Positions 24,176-35,414 are shown, counted from the first letter of the stretch. The stretch: 64,000 nt of DNA from Labia minor (GCA_963082975.1 OY720344.1:27749172-27813171); one strand, 5' to 3'. Notes: generated by a model from the sequence alone, not told the origin. A program made the numbers and translations.

Positions 24176-25106
24176 TAATAATATAATATATATTCTATCA
24201 ACTTTAAATGTAAATTAAAAAAAAAAAATAATTATCTGTAACTGAAATGGAAATACGAGGCAAATATTAAATTGGTAGTGCTTGCAATGTTTTGCCTAGT
24301 GTTTGTTTAGATGACTTTTAGATGTCGTCAATTCTCCATTCAATACTTCTGAAGCATCATGTTAGCCGAAAGGGATGCATAATTAACTAATTGCATCCGG
24401 CTCTTTCGAAACCTGATCACAAGGGCCTAAGTTTCTTGTCCAAAGGGATCAATTTAAATTCAGTTCTTGAAATTAACTGGAAAATTAAAGCCTTCTTGCT
24501 TTTAATTCAATTTCTAGCCTAACAAATAATAAATAAAGATATATATAATTATATTATATAATATAAATTTAAGAATAAAAACCCCATCAAGTAAATTGAA
24601 TAAAATTTAATTTTTACGTTACTTTAATTCTAAAGAATGTCTCAAAGGAGTTAATATTATAATATGAAACAAACGTTAGCAAAATTAAGAGTTTCGCATG
24701 TGACATTTTCTTTCCAAGAATGATAGAATCATGCAACCTTTTATTGAGAAACATCTCCAAGACACCTCGACTTGATTCGTAAATCAAAACAGAAATTTAT
24801 GACAAAATACATTCTAGGTAAAGAGATTGGTGGTATTATTTTCTATGAAATATTTTAACAGATTATACACATCACAACATATCTTAATTAGATAAAGTTA
24901 TAATTCTAATGAATTTTTACAAAATAGTATAAAATATTTATTATTGATCCACTGAATCCATAGCTATCGCATTTAATTTATAAATTATCTTATTAAATTA
25001 AATATTAAATTCGAAATTTTAATTCTAATTCAACTATTAGGTTTTAGAAAAAAATATATATATTTAATATTAAATGAATATTTTCTAAATATAATTTTAT
25101 CTTATA
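24176..25106. other. Intergenic with one complex segment
   Basis: Segment 24250-24480 is noticeably more complex than its surroundings. It contains the imperfect palindrome GGATGCATAATTAACTAATT...GCATCC (24371-24396). No gene is seen. Confidence 0.4.
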
Positions 25107-26400
25107 CTAGCTGCTCAGAGCTCTAGACGGGGGCTCCTCCCCCTGTACCCCCGAGTGATACATTGTATTTTGTTGAAAGTCTGTATGTAAAAAGTTTTCA
25201 TCCATTTTGTTTCAATTAGTATAAGTAGATAAGGCATGTATTTGTTTTCTTGTCAAATATATTTTAATTTAATCAGTAAATTAATTATATATTATTATTG
25301 TATTTATCTAACTCTGTGTCTCTACAGTTTTTGAAAGTTCTTAGTCGCAGCATCCACATTTTTCTAGGCGTCCCTATCCTGAGCTACAACGAAATCCTAC
25401 CCTGACCCATCTCTCCCATGTCCCTTCCTTCATTGTCCACCCACCTTGGTCCTTGGTCTTCCACCGGATGTTTCCCAATCGGTTTCTCCCACAATTTCTA
25501 GTTTCTCCAATTCCAACCACGTCCCCTTCCCATCCCAGCCTTCTCGATTTTATAACCTTAAGTATATCTGGACATTATTTCTCGTTATGCCATCTCCGCC
25601 ATGTGACCTCATCTTCCTTTGGCCTATAAATGCTGCGAACAATATTAATCTGACAAATACTCTAAATCTACTCTCGTCTCCCAGAGTCATCGATAGGGTG
25701 AACAAATGTCCCGTTTTTAGGTGCTCTGTCCCGGCGTCCAGAAAAATATCTTCGGGACACCCTACTGTCCCGTTTTTTCAATATTTATGACATTTCGTTT
25801 TTTTTCAAAATTTTTTCAATTTAGTTCTAAAAAAAAGGTATACCGTTTGTCCCGGTTTAGTGTTTTCGAAATATGGTCATCCTAGTCATCGATTAACATG
25901 AAAAATAATTGTTTTATATATTTTAATTTTGATCCTCTTTGATGAGATAAGCCCCTTTACTGCATAACAGGCGTTACTCAATTACAACGTCGATTTAAAT
26001 TCTTCTCGAATATTATTATCCTTCGTGATTAGAGATCTTTTAAATATCTATTTAAATATTTATACTTTTTCAAATTCTACATTTTGTATGTTAATTGTAT
26101 GTAAGTCGTATCGGTATCATAATTCTTGAATTTTTTTGTTTAATTACATTTCGGTTGATTCTTCCCCAATTTCTCTAATCACATGTCTCCTTTTCCAGTC
26201 CAATTCATTTACCTATCAATGTTGCATAATGCATTTAAATTTCTTAATTTGGCTAGAACACTCCATTTTTAAAATTTTAAATAGAGGGAGAGAGAGAGGT
26301 TCTAATTATATATATATATATATATATATCTGTTTCTATGACAGCAAAAAAGTAAACAAATTTTATACATACAAACACTCCTTTATATTCCCTATATTTC
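25107..26400 (-). mobile_element. Helitron carrying a LINE fragment, minus copy
   Basis: The 3' end is at 25107-25110 (CTAG followed, on the minus strand, by T), with the family's GGGGGTACAGGGGGAGGAGC-type subterminal region. The likely 5' end is near 26400, where the minus strand reads ATAAAGGAGTGTTTGTATGT, matching the 5' end of its partner at 26571. The interior at 25325-26010 is antisense LINE 3' coding (GHVAEMA-like and LISSKRI-like segments) plus the unassigned frames around 25446-25790. The terminal hairpin is degenerate (AGCTCTAGA replaces the stem). The 5' boundary is approximate. Confidence 0.5.
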
Positions 26401-26570
26401 TGGAAAATGGAACACCCACAGCTCAGCTCAGGAGTTACCTAAGATTCTAATTTCTTTTTTATTTTTCATCATTTGAGGTACCCTTCACCTCAGAAAAATT
26501 TGGTTACCTTACTCCTTGTAGTTTAGGCTCTGGAGTTTTTTGCGTACAGACGGACACTATCGTATTAAAT

Positions 26571-28385
26571 ATATCTATATATATAAAGGAGAGTGTTTGT
26601 ATGTATGTATGTATGTAATTTGTTTACTTTTTTGCTGTCATAGAAACAAACAAAAAAGCAATTTCCTACTTAACCGACACTTTACCGGTAATTTAGAATT
26701 ATGAACATCAAAAAATAAGAAACGATTTCTATGAAATTACATCACAATATTCTTATATATCTCTATGGTAACATAGGCTATAGATTTTATTAATATCTAA
26801 TTCTAATCAATAACCGCAGAATTTAATTTTTTAAAGTTTATATAGTTCTCCGTGTTGTTCATTCAAGAGGCAGGCGTGGCCGACTGACTGGCGGACTCAT
26901 TTTACACAATGTATATAACTCTAGCGATTCCCAATCAAAGAATTATTATAATATTTAACTTTTTATTTTAAATTCTAATATTCAAATATCATTTCAATTA
27001 AATAATTTATTCTAAAAGTTCTCATTTTAATTAATATAATAAAATATTTAAATCATATTTAACTTAAATTATTTTGTATTTATTCTTTCCATATTTGAAT
27101 AGGTACTTCTTTTATTTTAAGGGAGGGAATTAACTATGATCTAAAAAAATTAATAAATGAACTTAATAATAATTTTTATAAATTAATTTTTATAAATTGT
27201 CTCAAGTCTCTAACTTTGATTTTCTCAAATTTTATTATAATTAAAAATATTCAATAAAAATCAAGCAATGAAATTAAAATATCGAAATGAAATGATCAAG
27301 AAATATTATACTCTATTATAACATATACAATACTTATAAACTATAGGCGGAGGAAATATTAGACGATATCATTGCGGGTTCATGCCAAATCGATCAACAT
27401 TAATTAAGATATTTTCATTATGACAGATATTAAAAAAACCGCGAATTCAATATCTCTGTTCACTAATTATTTGTAGACTTTAGTAAAACATACGCATGAC
27501 TCAATAGATCCGGATAAACTTTTTCAAATTTTGATCTTAAAATTTATCTTGAAGGTAGTAAAGAAGAGTAAGATGCGGAAATCAATTGTAAAATATTAGG
27601 TGACCCAGACGACTTAAATATAATAGCAGATTCGGCAATTGCAATTACAGATAGCGAGGAAAAATTAATGGAGGTAGGAAAAGAGATGAGGTTTAAAATT
27701 AATAATGACAAATAAAAATATTTAGAAACAAACAGGAGCAGTATTAACATACAAAATGTAGAATTTGAATATGTAGAAAAATTGAATGTAATCACAAAGG
27801 ATAATAATATTTGAGAAGAATTTAAATCGAAGTTGCAATCGGGAAACGCCTGTTATCATGCAGTAAAGAGGCTTATCTCATCAAAATTATTATAAAAGGG
27901 AATGAAAATTAAAATATATAAAACAATTATTTTGTCTGTTGTATTATATGAGTGTGAGACATGGTCTATGATTTTAGGAGATGAGAGTGGATTCAGAGTA
28001 TTTGAGAATAGGATTCTCCCCAGCATTTATGGGCCAAAGAAAGATGAGTACATCAGGGAATGACGTACGAGAGATGGAACAGAGGCTCAGGATAAGGACA
28101 CTTGGAGAAATGTGGTTGTAGCTGCCAAGAACTTTCGAGTAGATAGATATAACATATTCAATAAAAATAATATAATATATATATAATTAATTTACTGATT
28201 AAATTAAAATATATTTTAAATAATCACACAATAAGAAATGAATGTTTTATGTTATACATTGATTGAAACAAAATGGATGAAAACCTTTTACTACTTTCAA
28301 CCAAATACTATGTACGACTCGGGAGTACAGGGGGCGGAGCCCCCGTCTAGATGTGAAGAGCGCCGAAGGCTCTCGGAGCTGCTAG
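26571..28385 (+). mobile_element. Helitron carrying a LINE RT fragment, plus copy
   Basis: It starts TCTATATATATAAAGGAGAG with GTATGTATG repeats, a typical Helitron-like 5' end. It ends in a hairpin (GAGCGCC...GGCTCTC, about 28359-28375) followed by the terminal CTAG at 28382-28385 and T. The last 100 bp match the 12156 and 25107 3' ends. It holds the LINE RT relic at 27340-28150. It faces the copy at 25107-26400 head to head across about 170 bp. Confidence 0.55.
27340..28150 (+). pseudogene. LINE reverse-transcriptase C-terminal half
   Basis: Plus-strand frames give CGFMPNRSTLIKIFSLRQIL (RT block 3) and LFVDFSKTYA (block 4, the motif A Asp present). After a gap come DDLNIIADSAIAITDSEEKL (catalytic box, with the first residue changed so YADD reads PDD), YKTIILSVVLYECETWSM and the C-terminal RNVVVAAKNF. 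The segments are in different frames with several stops. It is part of the same family as 3080-4060 and 7805-8000 and lies within the Helitron ends 26571 and 28385. Confidence 0.7.
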
Positions 28386-28601
28386 TATAGATTAAATTTC
28401 AATCAAAATTTTATGTTTTAATTGAGTAAATAAACTTTTATAAATATAAACAAAATTTTAATAATTAATATACATAATATTTGAAATATAAGTTTGAAAT
28501 AAAGTATATACCTTTTAGAAATATATTTCCCTTATAATGTTTTTTAAATTTTAATTATATCTTATATTTTGAATATTTATACATTTTTTAAACATTATTA
28601 T

Positions 28602-28632
<31 letters not shown>

Positions 28633-29449
28633 CATATATAAATATAGAGATATCTTTATTATCTTTTTGATGTTTATATTTTAATTTTAAAATAAATTAA
28701 TTTTACTATATATACTTTTATATTAGTAATATTATATATATCAAAAAAAGAGAGTAACAATAGATTCTAAAAAAGTAATAATATGAATTATTTCCTTGGA
28801 TTCGCTTTCCACGATATAATATTAAGGAATTGTTTTCCATTTTTCTGGCTGATAATTATTTTTTTTTATACACAAAATCATTTCCTGTTGTAAGAAAAAT
28901 TATGAAAAACTAATTGAGGTAAGGGCAATGTGAAAATATATATATGACATTCATATAAAATAATATTCAATATATTAATGAGAAATTAGGCAAATTTCTT
29001 TTTCCAATATAAAATATAATCTTTATAATTAACATAACATTTGTTAATAAAGAAAAATTTTAACGATTTAACATATAAAATATATGTTAAATATTGTAAA
29101 TAACAAAATAAAAAGAAAAAGAAAAAAAATGTAAATAAAAACATATACTTATATTTTTAAATATAGTATGAAAAAAATTTAAAAAAAAAAAACAATATAT
29201 ATTGCTTTTTAGTTTTTAATATTTTCTAAATGTAATTTTATCTTAATCATTATTTTTTGTAAATTTATTATTTAACGTTTTTAGATCCGAAAACATATGA
29301 ATTTATAATCAGAAATGGATCAATTAGAAAAAATCTTGTAAATTATGACTGTATATAAATTAATTTACAATTTACAATAGGAAAAACCGGGAAATAACCG
29401 GTAGAATTCAGTCAGGTGGAAAATAAAGAATTTTTTTTTTTTTATTATA

Positions 29450-29806
29450 CATTCCCCTCTACTGTAGTATTTCAGTAGCAGTTGGGCCGCCAGTAGGAGG
29501 ATAATGAAGTGAACTCGATCGGTTTCCATTCTCGGTTCGTATAGCTCTTCTTAGTCAGATATGCGCAGGCTTGACCAGCACCGAATCGGTTTCTATTCTA
29601 GTTAGTCATTGTTTTTTCTTGTGCAGGTGAACGGCATGAAGAATGGTATGTCGGATTGGTATACATTCTCGTTTCAATTCAGGCCTTCTGTTACAGAAAT
29701 GCTCGGGCTTGAACAGGTTGTACTGACTCGGATTCCATTCTCGTTAACTGCGCTCTTTTGTTTTAGATGAGCAACCATGGTTGGTTTAATGGATTGGTAT
29801 TCATTC
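29450..29806 (+). repeat. Inverted-repeat left arm, unit 1
   Basis: It aligns in reverse complement with 30865-31223 (for example GATATGCGCAGGCTTG(A)CCAGCA and ACAGAAATGCTCG are shared), by eye about 75-80% identical. The arm is itself a series of degenerate ~65-73-bp subrepeats, each with a (T)CCATTCTCGTT-like core followed by TCTTTTGTTT(C/T)AGATGAGC-like sequence. Long inverted repeats of tandem subrepeats are the layout of foldback transposons. Confidence 0.8.
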
Positions 29807-30864
29807 TCTTTTCTGCGTTACCCTTTCTTCTGTTTCACTTTAATAGCTAGTATGAATATAGTGTTTTAGATTGATTGCCCGTACCTCTTTTGTTTCATAG
29901 GAGCATGTCTTCTTCTTATGCCACTCTTCGTGATGTGTTAGTAAAGCGTCTTTTTTCATTTTTCATTTTAACTAGATACAATCCATTAGTTGTATTTATT
30001 ATACCTTCCAGGACTATATTCGTTTTGCGTTTTTTATTATTTTCACACTATCTTTAGTAAATATAACTGTCCCATTGTTTTGTGTTCTTCAATTTACTGA
30101 CAATACATTTTTAGTAAGATCTCGAACACCCAAAACTTTCTTTAATTTAATATTGTTAAATACAACAATATTTAGTTAGACAGTTATATTATCTTTAGTA
30201 AATATAACTGTCCCATTGTTTTGTGTTCTTCAATTTACTGACAATACATTTTTAGTAAGATCTCGAACACCCAAAACTTTCTTTAATTTAATATTGTTAA
30301 ATACAACTTTTCCTATACTTGACGCAAACAGGCATGCTTTGATTTTTCTTAGTCACTTTAATTTTTTCATTAGATTTTTTTTTTATATTATTATTCAATA
30401 AATGTTCATTATTTATTATATGACTAGACCAGCCACCAGCCACAAAATCTCCAATATATTCACTTTTATAAATGTTTCTATTAAAAAGGATAGTTTTCTT
30501 TCAATTTTTTTTTTTTTAAGGATAGATTTTCTAAAGCATTTATTTTTTCTTCATTATCTGAATTCTTCTTCTAGTAGATTTGCACACTAATTCTCCATAT
30601 TGTTTTTTCTGTTTTGTTGACGATATCTTATTTATACACCATTGGAAAGTTAGCATTCGTTTTGAAGAATATTTAATATTTTCGACATTATCATTGTTCC
30701 ATCGATTGGTTGTTTTAGACTATTTAATTTGTAGGATATGTTTTGTATTCGACTAATATTACTCAACATTGTTTTTCTTACTCAAAGCAACAAAAAGAAT
30801 TGTAGAATTCGTTTCTTCTCATTCTTATTAGTGTGCATTTTAGTTAGGTCGGCATCTTTTTCAT

Positions 30865-31223
30865 GAATGAATACCAATGCAGTACACCAACCATGGTTGC
30901 TTAATCCTGCTCATCTAAAACAAACGAGCGCACGAGAATGGAGTTCGAGTCGGTACAATACGAGCATTTCTGTAACACAAGGTCGATACGGGAAACGAGA
31001 ATGGATATATCAAACCGGTATGCCATTCGTGATCGCGTTCATCTGCAACAGAAGAGCAATGACTCGCTAGATTAGAAACCGATTCGTTGCTGGCCAAGCC
31101 TGCGCATATCTGAAGAATTAGAGCTCTGCGAAACGAGAATGGAAACTGATCAACGAGTTCACTATCCTTCTACAACATTCAATGCCCAGCTGCAAAACAA
31201 AAGAGAGTACTAGAGAGGGAATG
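30865..31223 (-). repeat. Inverted-repeat right arm, unit 1
   Basis: The inverted partner of 29450-29806, separated by about 1.06 kb. Copies of this arm alone follow the truncated RT at 39947-40304 and 53264-53621. A transcript across both arms could fold into a hairpin of about 360 bp. Confidence 0.8.
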
Positions 31224-31369
31224 AGAGTGTGTACAAGCCGACACCCCAAAAGGTACATAAAACATTTAAACAATATTGTTATATTTCAAAAGTATTCCAA
31301 TAAACAGCATTTAACTAATACGTTTTCATATTTTTTGTTCATTTATAGTATGTATTTATATTTGGAATA

Positions 31370-31594
31370 ATGGAAGAAAATAACGATGTAGCTTATTTTG
31401 CATCAATTTCCAATGTCGGCATAAAAATTCTACCAGAAGCTATTTTACAACCATCAAGTGGTAGGGTTTTTAGCCGGAAAAAGTCCGGTCCTCAAAGCAG
31501 AAAATACAAACATATATTTGTCAAACTTTTTATATGTGTTTGTCAATACATATATTGTATATTATTTGTTTTAATAAATATATATTGTACATAA
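31370..31594 (+). other. Conserved small open frame, 74 codons, five copies
   Basis: An ATG frame beginning MEENNDVAYFASISNVG and continuing into a hydrophobic, Cys/Ile-rich tail. The translation is identical in all five copies (also 40451, 45557, 53768 and 60430). A TTATAG splice-acceptor-like site precedes it. It matches no family I know. Identity may reflect only recent amplification, since AT-rich non-coding flanks are also nearly identical. Confidence 0.3.
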
Positions 31595-31807
31595 AACTAA
31601 TCTGTACAAGGCAAAAAAAAAAACATTTTAATATATACCAAGAAAAATTTGAAGTCAAGATTTAAAATCATTGAACCTACCCTATTAGGATTAGATTAGA
31701 TATTAAATAATAATTTGGTGTGCAGTTTAGAATTAACTAAAATAATATATTCTTTTTGAATTTCTGAAATATAAATCTACGTTCAAATAATTTCTAATCT
31801 GTTCGGC

Positions 31808-31820
31808 GGGGGGGGGGGGG
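31808..31820 (+). repeat. Long poly-G tract
   Basis: A run of 13 G, striking in such AT-rich DNA. The matching tract has 16 G at 41186 and 46293, 13 at 54503 and 16 at 61163. Possible G-quadruplex, and a site of sequencing uncertainty. Confidence 0.8.
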
Positions 31821-32049
31821 CCGCTGGTATAGTAGGAGTTCGAAGGACCTAGTTAGAATGATAATAAAATGATAATAATATGACGTACCTAAGAGTGCCG
31901 GATGGTGATTAAAACTGGCGATGTTGTTGCTGGCTGGTTGGATTGAATGTATCTTGTTTGAGTTACATTCAATCGCGGTGGAGAAGAAAAGGAGTAATTC
32001 AAGTTATTTGACTTGAAATTACAGGAGGAGGGAAAAAAAGGATAAGTTA

Positions 32050-32175
32050 ATGAGGAGAATGATTGATGAAGCAAGAAAAGATGATCTTAAGAGAGAATTA
32101 GTGGAAAGTATTTTGTTGAGAAAACAAGATGGCGGCAGGGACAAACGTTTGAGTCGGGAGCTTGAGCAGGAGTGA
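32050..32175 (+). other. Small charged open frame, 41 codons
   Basis: It begins MRRMIDEARKDDLKRELVES and ends SRELEQE-stop; strongly charged and possibly helical. A TTACAG acceptor-like site lies just upstream, so it could be the last exon of a captured gene. It is present in the other units (for example 41432) but is cut by the cassette junction in the unit at 46638. No homology recognised. Confidence 0.25.
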
Positions 32176-32805
32176 GGTTAGCCGGCCAGCTGACTTGGTG
32201 AGAGAGAGGGGGGGAAATATACCACCACCGGTTGGGAGATGGCAGCACAGTAGGAACGCGACATAATCATTGTTTCTTTATTGTATTCTCTATTTGCTGC
32301 TGCTCAAGATTTAACCCTTTCCTTATTAATTGATTTGTTTCAAACAATGATACCTCATTAAAAAGCTCATTTTCGTAAATATTATCTTCTATTTGGAAAT
32401 TTTTTTAAAATTTGATAGAATGTTTTTGGCACATCATTCCACTTAAGTTTTTAATTTTTTTTTTTTTTTTGATAATTATCAAATTGTTCGAAATATAGTC
32501 TATCTATTAAATGATCATAATTCCATAGTAAATTTTATTAATATGCTTAAGCTCAACTATTATTTTATTTTTTTACAATGATAAGAAAATAATTTGATAA
32601 ATTATTAATATTAATATATTATTATATTGAGAGTATAGATATATTCTATAACAATATATTTACATTCAACAGGAATAATTAGAGCACAATTAAAAAATCG
32701 AAAATATTCTTATATTTAGCAAATTAAAATAAAAAGAAATAATAAAAAAAAAAAATATGAAAAAATATTTATAATATATATATATTGTAATATATAAGTA
32801 TAGAA

Positions 32806-33096
32806 ATGCCTTTTTTTTATGCTTATATATTGGATATATTGAGATACAGAATTTTAGAGAGTTATTTGTGTGAACACATGGCAAACTGTATAAAAGATAG
32901 CTTTCTAAAATTTATTGTTTTAAAAAAAACACTTAAGGAAAAAACCCAGAGATCCTTTTCGTTCCCCAGAGGGAGTAAAGGGTGGACAATTTTGCCAAGT
33001 GGCATAGGAGGGGAGAATGACCATTTTACATGTAGAGACATTTTTTGGTCATTCTTGGATGGAGTGGAAGGGAAGCGACTTCATCTGACGAAGTAA
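32806..33096 (+). other. Repeated small open frame, 96 codons
   Basis: The frame begins MPFFYAYILDILRYR and ends DGVEGKRLHLTK; copies at 42183 and 55498 differ by one or two residues. The copy at 62185 has lost its start, and the one at 56197 is interrupted by Merlin copy B. The C-terminal half (SFPRGSKGW...GGENDHFTCRDIFWSFL) has protein-like composition, unlike the AT-rich flanks. No family recognised; not proven to be coding. Confidence 0.3.
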
Positions 33097-33250
33097 GAAC
33101 AAAATACAAGGATCATCCACAGTGTGCGAGGAAGCTGCCTGCCCTGATATGACGACATGATACCTTAAGGAAAATATCCAAGAATCATCTTACTTGAAGT
33201 CCCAGTGTTCCCCGAACTCATAATTAATTTGAATAACACAGCTAAGTAGT

Positions 33251-34312
33251 GATGTCCCAACCATGTTCCGCCTGCTGTCAATTGGGAGATGTATAGAAAA
33301 CGGCGACACTATTCATGCGGCAGTTAGGAAATCGACGATTGCTGCCATCGGAGAAATGCTCGCTGATTATGTCCCAGCTGATAGGGTGAGGACCCAGATT
33401 GAAGCCAGAAGGTCTTTGGTTAGATCAGTTATAGCAATGAGAGATGATCCTAATATACATCAGATCATCCCAATGGAGGAGCATCCATATGATCAAATAC
33501 CTGAGGCTGCACAACAGGCTGGCTGGGATGCGGATGATATAAAAACTGACACATTTGAGGCATGTTATAGAGTCCTTGTATACATGGCTACCCTAGTGAT
33601 TGAATCAGCCAAGCTTAGAGGAGACGTAGCCCTAGTATATATTCTAGTTGCCATAATGAAACGTGGTAGTGTGTCAGATCATTTCCTCAATAAAATATCT
33701 AGGGATCTGCAGGTGGAATTAAGTCATAATGTCGACCTTCAAGCGGATACAATCAAGAAAATATACACGCATTATGGACGGTATATTGATGAGAAAAATA
33801 TTGAAGCCGTTACTAGACGTTGGACTGACATGCTACCAACTAGCATCATGCGGTTAAGATTAACGGTTAACCAGATCTCAGGGTCAGGTTTAACATGCCT
33901 TACGACTATAGGTAAGGCCATTAAAGACTACCCAACATTTGACTGGGTAGCTATAAGAGCCTATTTCCCTCAAGACTGGGATAGGTTTGTGATCGCTGTA
34001 GATAAGGTAGGTAATAATCCTTATTATGGATTTAGTCAAGACCTGACCACTGTTAAGTCCACGAATTATAAAAGCCTAGCCTTTGTCGCAAAGGAATTGC
34101 TCATTCGCGCAGGAGGCCAGAGTGCCTTGAGACAATATCAAGGCTTTCCAAGGACCATTCCATTCCAGAGCGCAGTTACGGAGTTGATAGACCAATTTGT
34201 CATAGGTCAATACGCCGTTGCTATCCCTACTGGTGACTCTAGAGCTACATACCAAGGTGATGTAGCAACTCTTTCCCAGAAGTTGGCACAGCATAACTAC
34301 ATTTATCAATAG
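33251..34312 (+). pseudogene. Endogenous mononegavirus-like nucleoprotein (N), copy 1
   Basis: An open frame of 349 codons runs from ATG 33263 to 34312, with composition (about 44% GC) clearly unlike the AT-rich host flanks. By pattern it resembles nucleoproteins of non-segmented negative-strand RNA viruses of the bornavirus/nyamivirus/artovirus type. It is mostly helical, with a conserved-looking core around residues 195-215 (LRLTVNQISGSGLTCLTTIG) and a NNPYYGF...STNYKSLAFVAKELL region at about 248-275. N encapsidates viral RNA in the cytoplasm or nucleus. The frame is uninterrupted. The cassette begins only 12 bp before the ATG, so the true viral 5' end is not present and N-terminal truncation is possible. 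The family assignment is recognition, not a search. Confidence 0.6.
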
Positions 34313-34317
34313 TTGTG

Positions 34318-34465
34318 CAAAACAATAAAACCATGACGATACAACTATTCATATATAATTAAGTCTTTATTAAAATATTTTTCTACTTTTCTACAGTTTT
34401 TCTCGTTAAAGTTCCTATTTTCATTAGTATACACTACCTTTGTAGGTAAAATTAATTATACAGAG
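34318..34465 (+). other. Viral intergenic/UTR segment between N and second ORF
   Basis: About 150 AT-rich bases. CAAAACAATAAAA at 34318-34330 is repeated after the second viral ORF (35082-35094). CTTTATTAAAA at 34364-34374 resembles the TTGTTTTAAAA where the poly(A) begins (35158-35168). Such paired signals would fit gene-end sequences of a negative-strand virus. Confidence 0.4.
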
Positions 34466-34927
34466 ATGTCTCGTTCTTCAGATTCTCCCAGACCTCAATT
34501 GCATGGATATCGCCCAACTCCTATGGAGATGAAGGCATCATTAGTGATGTTGACTGAGAGAGAAAGGGATGAGGGCACATTAGAGGGTCCTTCGTTTGAG
34601 CAACAAGACCAATCAAGTGCATGTGGTACACCTGCATGCAAATGTGCCAAATGTCGTTGTATAGCCGTTCAGACCCCATCAATGGACTCCAAGAAAGCCC
34701 ATAAGGGAACTAATAAGCCGGGTCGGCATAGTTCTAAGCATGCACAAGACGAGGGGCAACAGGAGATTCAAGCACGTTTAGTCACGATGGACGCTAGAAT
34801 GGCAAAGATAGAGTCTCAACTTACTGACATATCACGAGATATGAAGACCCTCCTTCAGATCCTTCCGAGATCTATGACATACGCCCCAAGTACTAATCCA
34901 GATCCCTACATCTTCAGAATTCAGTAG
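34466..34927 (+). pseudogene. Second viral ORF, phosphoprotein-like, copy 1
   Basis: 153 codons, uninterrupted. The N-terminal half is Ser/Pro/Glu-rich and likely disordered. Residues 51-67 form a Cys cluster (ACGTPACKCAKCRCIAV) that could bind metal. Residues about 98-135 (QEIQARLVTMDARMAKIES and following) have heptad-like hydrophobic spacing expected of a coiled coil. A small protein directly downstream of N with a disordered start and a central oligomerisation coil is what mononegavirus phosphoproteins look like (family knowledge), where P bridges N and the polymerase. Primary sequence alone does not prove it. Confidence 0.5.
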
Positions 34928-35159
34928 ATGTCATCTCTCGCATAGGCATAAAAAGTTTGGACATAGGTATTAATATTAATGTATCCAGAGGTTTGATGTT
35001 AGGTTAGATATGTTTTTAGAAATTCTTGTTCCAATTTTAAGCATCTTCTTAATATATCATCTTAAGTAGTCGTATCAAAGACAAAACAATAAAAATCAGA
35101 AAGAAATAAAAACGACATAAGTTATAATGAGATTACCATCATCGTTGTAGCTTAGGTTT

Positions 35160-35164
<5 letters not shown>

Positions 35165-35191
<27 letters not shown>
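35165..35191 (+). other. 27-A tail after the viral segment
   Basis: Twenty-seven consecutive A follow GGTTTGTTTT about 240 bp after the second viral ORF. The tail sits exactly between viral and Gypsy sequence and has the same length in copy 2 (48482-48508). It suggests that a polyadenylated viral RNA, spanning N and the next gene, was the template. Confidence 0.7.
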
Positions 35192-35194
<3 letters not shown>

Positions 35195-35396
35195 AATAAT
35201 AGATTTAGTTTATTTTAAGTGTTTCATATTTTGTTAACGTAGATTATAAAAAAAAAAAAATAGATAGTAAATGTAATGTATTTGGATTATTGAAAGTTGG
35301 GTTGTTGTATAAATATTGATATTTATAAACATTTTGAGCATTGTATTGTAAATATTTGGATTTTGAATAAATTGAATCACCACAATTGGCGACGAG
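35192..35396 (+). mobile_element. Putative 5' LTR (or its 3' part) of the Gypsy element
   Basis: The 205 bp between the A27 tail and the primer-binding site contain a TATAAATA box (about 35309) and AATAAA (35366), and end ...CACCACAA before the PBS. A TGTTTCAT at about 35220 could be the LTR start. No second LTR is available for comparison because pol is truncated downstream. Confidence 0.45.
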
Positions 35397-35407
35397 GAAA
35401 TAAATAA
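35397..35407 (+). promoter_or_regulatory. tRNA primer-binding site of the Gypsy element
   Basis: TGGCGACGAGG immediately follows the putative LTR end and precedes the gag ATG by 8 bp. Similar TGGCGACGAGG sequences follow the 5' LTR in several invertebrate Gypsy elements. Copy 2 is at 48714-48724. Confidence 0.6.
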
Positions 35408-35414
35408 AAAAAAA

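Larger units (their letters stand above)
28604..33250. repeat. Tandem array unit 1 (lacks a ~300-bp internal block)
   Basis: First copy of the unit repeated from 42807, 57680 and 62971. Order: GATA microsatellite (28604-28630), AT-rich DNA, left arm of an inverted repeat (29450-29806), a 125-bp direct duplication (30056-30310), right arm (30865-31223), a 74-codon open frame (31370-31594), G13 tract (31808-31820), and a 96-codon open frame (32806-33096). Homology to the other units begins inside the GATA run, so the left junction is within the microsatellite. It lacks the block found at 40687-40985. It ends at AAGTAGT (33250), where the viral cassette starts; other units continue there with CGACTATTATT. 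No known element family recognised. Confidence 0.85.

Noticed and set aside
25446..25790. 114-codon open frame as a gene
   Set aside because: It lies antisense across a LINE 3' relic inside a Helitron; the apparent Ser/Pro richness comes from the antisense reading.
31823..31850. tRNA-like A/B box arrangement (GGTATAGTAGG...AGTTCGAAGG)
   Set aside because: The two boxes are far too close and no acceptor or anticodon arm can be folded.
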